Below are positions 1 to 4,781 of a stretch of DNA of 9,460 nt, one piece after another. Position 1 is the stretch's first letter. The number at the start of each line of letters is the position of its first letter. The translations under genes were made by a program, and so were the position numbers. Source of the DNA: an uncultured Lachnospiraceae bacterium (GTDB lineage Bacteria > Bacillota > Clostridia > Lachnospirales > Lachnospiraceae); contig CAJTOV010000145.1 in assembly GCA_910577765.1 (NCBI GenBank), positions 1 through 9,460 of the forward strand. Direction: 5' to 3'. The notes under the pieces are model-generated. The model made no database searches and had not been told where the DNA came from. It worked only from the letters and a program-made list of their open reading frames with translations.

Positions 1-55
1 CCGCTACGTTTTCTTACGGTCAGCGCGGTAAACGCGCAGACCTATCTGAACTGTT
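1..55 (+). repeat. Dispersed intergenic repeat, copy A (left part missing)
   Basis: This stretch matches 9300-9354 at 53 of 55 positions and also matches most of copy B (9142-9212). The copy is cut by the window edge, so the part equivalent to 9286-9299 lies outside. It contains the same small stem as the other copies (GCGCG, loop GTAAA, CGCGC) and ends in CTGAACTGTT, after which similarity stops. It lies just upstream of the SRP RNA promoter. It has no coding potential and no transposase; it looks like a REP- or MITE-like non-autonomous repeat, but its class is an inference. Confidence 0.8.
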
Positions 56-85
56 GCCCCGCCTGCTCCAACTTTCCCCGCCCTC

Positions 86-114
86 TTGACAATCCCGCCC
101 ATCTCAGGTATACT
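86..114 (+). promoter_or_regulatory. Sigma-A-type promoter of the SRP RNA gene
   Basis: A perfect -35 box TTGACA (86-91) and a -10 box TATACT (109-114) are separated by exactly 17 bp. Transcription would begin near 120-122, leaving about 24 nt before the predicted 5' end of the mature SRP RNA, which agrees with processing from a longer precursor. A near-consensus promoter fits an abundant housekeeping RNA. Confidence 0.85.
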
Positions 115-144
115 TAACTGGCAATTCCAAATACGTCATAAAGT

Positions 145-410
145 TTCCGTGCAGCCGGGGAGATAGCGGTGCCCTGTACCTGCAATCCGCTCCAGCAGGG
201 GTGATGTCCCGCCTCGGGTAAGGTCTTGTGAGGCTGCCCCTGGTAAGCGGCGTTGACGTCTGGGTCTTGCGCAACAGAACCTTATGAACCGTGTCAGGGC
301 AGGAATGCAGCAGCACTAAGTAAGGCCCTCTGTGTGCCGCAAGGGCGCCTGGACCGAGCTGGCTGCCAGGGTAACGCTTGTGAGCCGTACACAAAGCGGG
401 ACGCACGGAT
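145..410 (+). ncRNA. ffs: Signal recognition particle RNA, large Gram-positive type
   Basis: This RNA scaffolds the signal recognition particle and binds Ffh to target ribosomes making membrane and secreted proteins. The conserved helix-8 tip is clear: GTCAGG, then a GCA/TGC stem (299-301 with 306-308) capped by a GGAA tetraloop (302-305), then AGCAGCAC on the returning strand. The ends pair: TCCGTGC (146-152) with GCACGGA (403-409). The length of about 265 nt matches the long Bacillus/Clostridium form with an Alu domain (about 270 nt in B. subtilis, where the gene is called scr), not the short 4.5S form. The 5' half carries the Alu-type sequence expected in clostridia. The ends are estimated from the closing helix; RNase processing could shift them by a few bases. 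Short open frames across this stretch are spurious. Confidence 0.93.
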
Positions 411-438
411 TTAAAGAAATGCATAAAGAAGACAGAGA

Positions 439-477
439 GATACCCTGACGTGGCTGGCCCACCCAGGGTATCTTTTT
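439..477 (+). terminator. Rho-independent terminator of the SRP RNA gene
   Basis: A perfect 9-bp stem, GATACCCTG (439-447) with CAGGGTATC (464-472), is followed directly by five T (473-477). The 16-nt apical part can extend the hairpin through GTGG (450-453) with CCAC (459-462). It sits about 30 nt after the SRP RNA and separates it from the pfkA transcript. Confidence 0.9.
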
Positions 478-515
478 AACAGTGGAGGCGAACTGGAACC
501 AGCAACACCCAGGCC

Positions 516-548
516 GTTACTGTTCACTGGTACCCAGCGAACAGTAAC
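516..548. repeat. Perfect 10-bp inverted repeat in the leader region
   Basis: GTTACTGTTC (516-525) and GAACAGTAAC (539-548) are perfect reverse complements around a 13-nt centre. No T-tract follows on either strand, so it is not a canonical terminator. It lies between the SRP RNA terminator and the pfkA promoter. It resembles, but does not match, the GAACTGTTAC / GTAACAGTTC arms in the repeat region at the right edge. It could be a repeat remnant or a protein-binding site; the function is unknown. Confidence 0.6.
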
Positions 549-578
549 CCGGGCCGCCAACTTTCCCCCACAAATCAA

Positions 579-608
579 TAGACAAATAGAAGTTTCCTGT
601 ATTATAAT
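579..608 (+). promoter_or_regulatory. Sigma-A-type promoter upstream of pfkA
   Basis: A perfect -10 box TATAAT (603-608) lies 18 bp downstream of a TAGACA -35 box (579-584). The predicted start near 614-616 coincides with the first base pairs of a 12-bp stem-loop, so the mRNA would begin in or immediately before a hairpin. The AT-rich block around it contrasts with the GC-rich surroundings. Confidence 0.75.
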
Positions 609-613
609 ATAGC

Positions 614-644
614 TTATCGGAATCACGCTTTTTGATTCCGATAA
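614..644 (+). promoter_or_regulatory. 5'-UTR stem-loop 1 of pfkA
   Basis: TTATCGGAATCA (614-625) and TGATTCCGATAA (633-644) form a perfect 12-bp stem with a 7-nt loop. It begins at the predicted transcription start. The following bases are AAAAGG, so this is not a U-tract terminator. A 5'-terminal hairpin commonly protects mRNA from 5'-dependent decay; that role is inferred here. Confidence 0.7.
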
Positions 645-646
645 AA

Positions 647-664
647 GGCGCAAGCATTTGCGCC
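647..664 (+). promoter_or_regulatory. 5'-UTR stem-loop 2 of pfkA
   Basis: GGCGCAA (647-653) and TTGCGCC (658-664) form a perfect 7-bp GC-rich stem with a GCAT loop, two bases after stem-loop 1. No T-run follows. It ends 30 nt before the ribosome-binding site, leaving the latter single-stranded. Confidence 0.65.
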
Positions 665-693
665 GTCCATTTGTATCATGTTACATAATAATC

Positions 694-702
694 AGGAAAG
701 GG
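694..702 (+). promoter_or_regulatory. Ribosome-binding site that sets the pfkA start
   Basis: AGGAAAGGG (694-702) is an anti-16S-like purine run, 11 nt before the ATG at 714. The in-frame ATG at 678 has no such site and is preceded only by stem-loop 2 and a T-rich stretch. This supports starting translation at 714. Confidence 0.75.
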
Positions 703-713
703 TGTGTAATTCA

Positions 714-1790
714 ATGAGAGTAGGAATGCTGACCAGCGGCGGCGACTGTCAGGCACTGAACGCTACCATGCGCGGCGTGGCCAAGTCGCTGTATAAGATG
801 TACGATGATGTGGAAATCATAGGATTTGAGGACGGTTATAAAGGACTGATGTACGCGGATTATCACGTGCTGAAATCCTCCGATTTTTCAGGGATCCTCA
901 CAAAGGGCGGTACGATCCTGGGGACCTCCAGACAGCCCTTTAAGGCCATGCGTGTCCCGGACGAAAACGGTCTGGACAAAGTGGAAGCCATGAAACACAC
1001 CTATAGGAAACTGAAACTGGAATGTCTGGTAGTCCTGGGAGGCAACGGCAGCCAGAAGACCGCCAATCTTTTGCGGGAGGAAGGACTGAATATTGTGTCC
1101 CTTCCCAAGACCATTGACAATGACCTTTACGGCACCGATGTGACCTTCGGCTTCCAGAGCGCCATCAATGTGGCCACGGATGCCATTGACTGCATCCACA
1201 CCACAGCCGCCTCCCATGGCCGCGTATTCATCGTGGAAGTCATGGGACACAAAGTAGGCTGGCTGACTCTGTATGCAGGAATCGCAGGCGGCGCAGACAT
1301 CATTCTTCTGCCGGAGATTCCCTACGATATGAATGTGATCGTCAATGCCCTCAAGGAGCGGAACCGCCAGGGCAAACGCTTCTCCATTCTGGCTGTGGCA
1401 GAAGGCGCCATTTCCAAGGAAGACGCAGCCCTCAGCAAGAAGGAATTAAAAGAAAAGAAGAAAAGCGGCGTAATCTATCCCTCCGTGGCCTACGAGATCG
1501 GCGCACGGATCACCGAGGAGACCGGCCAGGAGGTTCGTGTCACTGTTCCGGGCCATACCCAGCGCGGCGGCGAGCCCTGCCCCTATGACCGGGTTCTGTC
1601 CACACGCCTGGGCGCAGCGGCAGCCGAGCTGATCCGGGATAAAAAGTACGGCTACATGGTGGTGGTTGACAATGACGAGATCAAGGCAGCCCCACTGGCC
1701 GAGGTATCCGGCAAGCTGAAGGTGGTGGACCCGGACAGCGAGATCATCCGCCATGCCAAGATGGTAGGTATCAGCTTCGGAGACGAGTAA
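714..1790 (+). CDS. pfkA: 6-phosphofructokinase
   Basis: Cytosolic enzyme of glycolysis that phosphorylates fructose 6-phosphate to fructose 1,6-bisphosphate. From ATG 714 the protein has 358 residues and opens with MRVGMLTSGGDCQALNA, the usual PFK N-terminus; the upstream ATG at 678 would add 12 unconserved residues and lacks a ribosome-binding site. Visible motifs: phosphate-binding GGD (9-11), GGTILGTSR (65-73), GGNGS (109-113), the catalytic loop PKTIDND (131-137, catalytic Asp135), MGHKVGW (177-183) and the PGHTQRGG segment towards the C-terminus. The length and the Lys in PKTIDND resemble group III (mixed-substrate) enzymes more than E. coli PfkA. Gly112 is usually associated with ATP use, while Lys132 also occurs in diphosphate-dependent enzymes, so the phosphoryl donor is not certain. 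GGN in place of GGD is unusual relative to E. coli. It has its own promoter and a two-hairpin leader. Confidence 0.93.
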   Translation: MRVGMLTSGGDCQALNATMRGVAKSLYKMYDDVEIIGFEDGYKGLMYADYHVLKSSDFSGILTKGGTILGTSRQPFKAMRVPDENGLDKVEAMKHTYRKLKLECLVVLGGNGSQKTANLLREEGLNIVSLPKTIDNDLYGTDVTFGFQSAINVATDAIDCIHTTAASHGRVFIVEVMGHKVGWLTLYAGIAGGADIILLPEIPYDMNVIVNALKERNRQGKRFSILAVAEGAISKEDAALSKKELKEKKKSGVIYPSVAYEIGARITEETGQEVRVTVPGHTQRGGEPCPYDRVLSTRLGAAAAELIRDKKYGYMVVVDNDEIKAAPLAEVSGKLKVVDPDSEIIRHAKMVGISFGDE

Positions 1791-1791
1791 C

Positions 1792-1836
1792 CGGGATTCG
1801 TGCGGGTCATACTAGTACATCGTTGCATTAATCCCG
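1792..1836. repeat. Inverted repeat between pfkA and dnaX
   Basis: CGGGATT (1792-1798) and AATCCCG (1830-1836) are perfect 7-bp reverse complements enclosing a 31-nt loop that contains the palindrome TACTAGTA (1810-1817). It begins just after the pfkA stop codon. No T-tract follows, so termination here would not be intrinsic. I see no convincing promoter in this gap, and dnaX may be read from the pfkA promoter. Confidence 0.4.
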
Positions 1837-1863
1837 AAGTGTCCCACAGAAAGCAGGAACTTC

Positions 1864-3651
1864 ATGTCATATACAGCATTATACCGCAAATGGCGTCCAA
1901 CGGCATTTTCCGACGTGAAAGGCCAGGATGCCATTGTGCAGACACTGAAAAACCAGATCACCGCCCAGCGGATCGGCCATGCCTATCTGTTCTGCGGCAC
2001 CCGGGGAACCGGCAAGACCAGTATCGCCAAAATCTTTGCCAGGGCCGTGAACTGTGAGTCTCCGGTCGACGGCAGTCCCTGCAACCAGTGCGCCATATGC
2101 CGGGCCATTGCCTCGGGCGGTTCCATGAACGTGGTGGAGATTGACGCCGCATCCAACAACGGCGTGGAGAATATCCGCGAGATACGGGACCAGGTCCAGT
2201 ATCCGCCTACGGAAGGCAGATACCGGGTTTATATTATTGATGAGGTTCATATGCTGTCAACAGGGGCATTTAACGCACTGCTGAAGACCCTGGAGGAACC
2301 GCCGTCCTATGTGATCTTTATTCTGGCCACCACAGAGGTCCACAAGATTCCGGTGACTGTGCTGTCCCGGTGCCAGCGGTATGATTTCAAACGGATCTCC
2401 CTGGACACCCTGGCAGCCCGCTTAAAGGAGCTGACCCAGGCAGAGGACATTCCGGCAGAGGACCGGGCCCTGGCCTACATTGCCAGGGCGGCAGACGGTT
2501 CTATGCGGGATGCCTTAAGCCTGCTGGACCAGTGTGTGGCATTTCACTACGGCACCCTGCTTACCTATGACAATGTGCTGGATGTGCTGGGGGCCGTAGA
2601 CACGGCGGTATTCAGTGAACTGCTGCGGGCCGTTCTGGGAAAGGACACGGCCCGCTGCATCCGCGGCCTGGAGGAACTGGTAGTCCAGGGCCGGGAACTG
2701 GGACAGTTTGTGACGGATTTTATCTGGTATCTGCGGAACCTTCTGGTGCTTAAGTCCACCGACGGCGCAGAGGATATGCTGGAAATGTCCCGGGAGAACT
2801 TAAAGCTTCTGAAGGAAGAAGCAGACATGACCGACGGCGAGACCCTGACCCGGTATATCCGGGTCTTCTCGGAACTGTCCGGGCAGCTGCGTTATGCCTC
2901 CCAGAAGCGGGTTCTCATTGAAGTGGCCCTGATCAAGCTGACCCGGCCCCAGATGGAGCCGGACTTAGACGCCATTCTGGAACGGCTTAAGGATCTGGAA
3001 CAGCGGCTGGAGGAAGGCATTCCGGCCCAGGCCGGAAGCTGGGGAGGAGCCGGAGCCGGTACCTGGTCCGGCCAGGCGCCCGGAAGTCTGGCCGGGGAAT
3101 ATCCGCCGGGGCAGCCAGGAGCCGGTACCTGGCCCGGCCAGGCGCCCGGAAGTCCGTCCGGAGCATATCCGGCAGGCCAGCCAGGCCCGGGAGCCGGTAC
3201 CTGGCCCGGTCAGATGCCCGGAAGCCGGCCAGGAGAATCTCCGGCAGGCCAGTCCGGCCCCATGCCCCCGGCAGTTCCGGTCCAGCCGGAGCGGGTGGCA
3301 ATCCCCAGGGCCCAGCTGGAAGATTTAAACCAGGTCCGCCAGGACTGGGGAAAGATTATCCGGGACCTGGGCGGTGCGGTCCGTCCGGCCTTCCGGGATA
3401 CGGTGCTGGAGCCCAGCGGCGACGGCTGTCTGACCATAGTGTTTGCCGGACCGGACAGCTATGCCATCGGAAGCCGGGCCACGGTCATCGGTATGCTGGA
3501 AAACTATGTAAAAGAGCATTACGGAAAAGAACTGTATTTCAAGGTCCGCATGAAGAATACCGGAGAGCGGCTGGATACGGTTTATGTCAGTGACGAGGAA
3601 CTGAAACAGGCAATCCATATGGAGATTACCATGGAAGACGAAACAAGCTAA
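1864..3651 (+). CDS. dnaX: DNA polymerase III subunit tau (clamp loader)
   Basis: ATPase subunit of the replicative clamp loader, which opens and loads the beta clamp and tethers the polymerase. The start ATG follows AGGAA (1855-1859) and gives the family-typical MSYTALYRKWRP. Motifs: Walker A GTRGTGKTS (45-53); zinc site Cys64, Cys73, Cys76, Cys79; Walker B and DEVH (126-129); sensor-1 region LATTEVHKIP (about 154-163) and the arginine-finger SRC (168-170). The helical lid and collar run to roughly residue 380. Residues about 385-475 are a Gly/Pro-rich linker with three imperfect repeats, followed by a C-terminal tau-specific domain to residue 595. The length is normal for Firmicutes tau. 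I see no A-rich slippery heptamer that would produce the short gamma form, so tau alone is the expected product. The neighbours ybaB and recR are its usual partners. Confidence 0.96.
   Translation: MSYTALYRKWRPTAFSDVKGQDAIVQTLKNQITAQRIGHAYLFCGTRGTGKTSIAKIFARAVNCESPVDGSPCNQCAICRAIASGGSMNVVEIDAASNNGVENIREIRDQVQYPPTEGRYRVYIIDEVHMLSTGAFNALLKTLEEPPSYVIFILATTEVHKIPVTVLSRCQRYDFKRISLDTLAARLKELTQAEDIPAEDRALAYIARAADGSMRDALSLLDQCVAFHYGTLLTYDNVLDVLGAVDTAVFSELLRAVLGKDTARCIRGLEELVVQGRELGQFVTDFIWYLRNLLVLKSTDGAEDMLEMSRENLKLLKEEADMTDGETLTRYIRVFSELSGQLRYASQKRVLIEVALIKLTRPQMEPDLDAILERLKDLEQRLEEGIPAQAGSWGGAGAGTWSGQAPGSLAGEYPPGQPGAGTWPGQAPGSPSGAYPAGQPGPGAGTWPGQMPGSRPGESPAGQSGPMPPAVPVQPERVAIPRAQLEDLNQVRQDWGKIIRDLGGAVRPAFRDTVLEPSGDGCLTIVFAGPDSYAIGSRATVIGMLENYVKEHYGKELYFKVRMKNTGERLDTVYVSDEELKQAIHMEITMEDETS
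3052..3261 (+). repeat. Three imperfect tandem repeats in the DnaX linker
   Basis: GGAGCCGGTACCTGG recurs at 3052, 3118 and 3190, giving units of 66, 72 and 72 bp (residues 397-418, 419-442, 443-466). Each encodes GAGTW-x-GQ-x-PGS followed by a Gly/Pro/Ala tail. The array stays in frame and lies in the flexible region between clamp-loader core and C-terminal domain, where length changes should be tolerated. Confidence 0.85.
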
Positions 3652-3677
3652 CCGTCCAGACAGCCTCTGAACGGTTA
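3649..3677 (+). promoter_or_regulatory. Stem-loop covering the dnaX stop codon
   Basis: TAACCGT (3649-3655), which includes the dnaX stop codon, pairs with ACGGTTA (3671-3677). The stem continues after one mismatch through CAGA (3657-3660) with TCTG (3666-3669), leaving a 5-nt loop. It is followed by a purine-rich sequence, not a U-tract, so it is not a standard terminator. It may act as an intercistronic mRNA-processing or stability element between dnaX and ybaB; this is inferred. Confidence 0.5.
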
Positions 3678-3726
3678 TGAAACCTGTAAAGTATAGAAAT
3701 CATAAGGGAGTGGGAGGAAGAATCAC

Positions 3727-4080
3727 ATGGCCAAGCGAGGCGGTTTTCCCGGCGGAATGCCGGGCAATATGAACAATCTGATGAAGCAGGCGCAGAGAAT
3801 GCAGCGCCAGATGGAAGAGACCAGCAAAGAGCTGGAGGAGAAAGAGTACACTGCATCCGCAGGAGGCGGCGCCGTGACCGTGACCGTTTCCGGTAAGAAA
3901 GAGATACTGTCCGTGAAGCTGTCCCAGGAAGTGGTGGACCCGGAGGATATTGAGATGCTGCAGGATTTGATCGTTGCCGCCACCAACGAAGCCCTCCGGA
4001 AAATGGAAGAGGAATCCAGCGCCGCCATGGCAAAGCTTACGGGCGGACTGGGTGGACTGGGCGGGGGATTCCCGTTCTGA
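3727..4080 (+). CDS. ybaB: YbaB/EbfC family nucleoid-associated protein
   Basis: Small dimeric DNA-binding protein of the YbaB/EbfC family, associated with the nucleoid and almost always encoded between dnaX and recR. The 117 residues are the normal family length. They show a Gly/Met-rich N-terminus (GGFPGGMPGNMNNLMKQ), a long amphipathic helix with the family hallmark MKQAQRMQRQMEE (about 19-31), a beta-rich core (about 42-67, with the typical GGGAVTVTVSGKKEI segment), the VDPEDIEMLQDLI helix and a Gly-rich tail GGLGGLGGGFPF. The start is supported by GGGAGG (3712-3717), 9 nt upstream. Its stop overlaps the recR start by one base (TGATG), indicating translational coupling. Its exact role, which may concern nucleoid structure or recombination with RecR, is unsettled in the family. 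Confidence 0.95.
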   Translation: MAKRGGFPGGMPGNMNNLMKQAQRMQRQMEETSKELEEKEYTASAGGGAVTVTVSGKKEILSVKLSQEVVDPEDIEMLQDLIVAATNEALRKMEEESSAAMAKLTGGLGGLGGGFPF

Positions 4081-4676
4081 TGGATTACTACAGCAGCCAG
4101 ATTACCAAATTAATCGAAGAGTTGGCCAAATTACCCGGTGTGGGGAATAAGTCTGCCCAGCGGCTGGCATTTCATATTATCAATATGCCGGCAGAGCAGG
4201 TGGCAGGCCTGACCGGGGCCATTACCGGGGCCAAGGAGAATATCCGTTACTGCAAGGAATGCTGGACATTGACGGATCAGGACTTATGTCCCATATGCGG
4301 CAGCGACAGGCGGGACCATGGGACCATTATGGTGGTGGAGAACACCAGGGACCTGGCAGCCTACGAAAAGACCGGAAAGTACGAAGGCGTGTACCACGTG
4401 CTGCACGGCGCCATTTCCCCCATGCTGGGGATCGGTCCGGGAGATATCCGGCTGAAGGAGCTGATGCAGCGTCTCCAGGGAGATGTGAAGGAAGTGATCA
4501 TCGCCACCAACTCCAGTCTGGAGGGGGAGACCACGGCCATGTATATCAGTAAGCTTGTGAAGCCCACAGGAATCCGGGTCAGCCGGATCGCCAGCGGCGT
4601 GCCTGTGGGAGGAGACCTGGAATATATTGATGAAGTGACCCTTCTGCGGGCACTGGAGGGACGAATTCAGCTATAG
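4080..4676 (+). CDS. recR: Recombination mediator protein RecR
   Basis: RecR works with RecO (and RecF) to load RecA on SSB-coated single-stranded DNA during gap repair. The 198-residue length is standard. Order of parts: N-terminal helix-hairpin-helix (LAKLPGVGNKSAQRLAF, about 15-31), zinc finger with Cys58, Cys61, Cys70 and Cys73, a Toprim domain beginning near TIMVVENTRDL and containing the IIATNSSLEGE segment, and the C-terminal GVPVGGDLEYIDEVTL motif that precedes the closing helix. The start codon overlaps the ybaB stop (TGATG), so no separate ribosome-binding site is needed. There is no truncation or missing key residue. A 105-nt gap to the next gene follows, holding a short inverted repeat (GTGTGC 4691-4696, GCACAC 4710-4715) and no U-tract. 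Confidence 0.97.
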   Translation: MDYYSSQITKLIEELAKLPGVGNKSAQRLAFHIINMPAEQVAGLTGAITGAKENIRYCKECWTLTDQDLCPICGSDRRDHGTIMVVENTRDLAAYEKTGKYEGVYHVLHGAISPMLGIGPGDIRLKELMQRLQGDVKEVIIATNSSLEGETTAMYISKLVKPTGIRVSRIASGVPVGGDLEYIDEVTLLRALEGRIQL

Positions 4677-4781
4677 GTTAAGCTGGTTATGTGTGCCCGG
4701 AGGCCCACCGCACACCGGTTGATGGACTTGTACCGTGCGGCGGGATTCCGGGAGCACATAAAGGCGTAAGGAGCGCAAAGG

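Noticed and set aside
104..653. Two - strand open frames of 106 and 80 codons in the leader region.
   Set aside because: They overlap the SRP RNA, its promoter and terminator, and show no protein family features.
678..713. Upstream ATG giving a 12-residue N-terminal extension of the phosphofructokinase.
   Set aside because: No ribosome-binding site precedes 678, while AGGAAAGGG is well placed for the ATG at 714, and the family N-terminus begins exactly there.
1864..3651. Programmed frameshift in dnaX producing a gamma subunit.
   Set aside because: No run of six A or A-AAA-AAG heptamer is visible in the relevant part; the longest A-run I noticed is five, near the start of the gene.
4677..4781. 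Small gene in the gap after recR.
   Set aside because: The only ATG-started frame I found (near 4689) closes after about 11 codons and has no ribosome-binding site.
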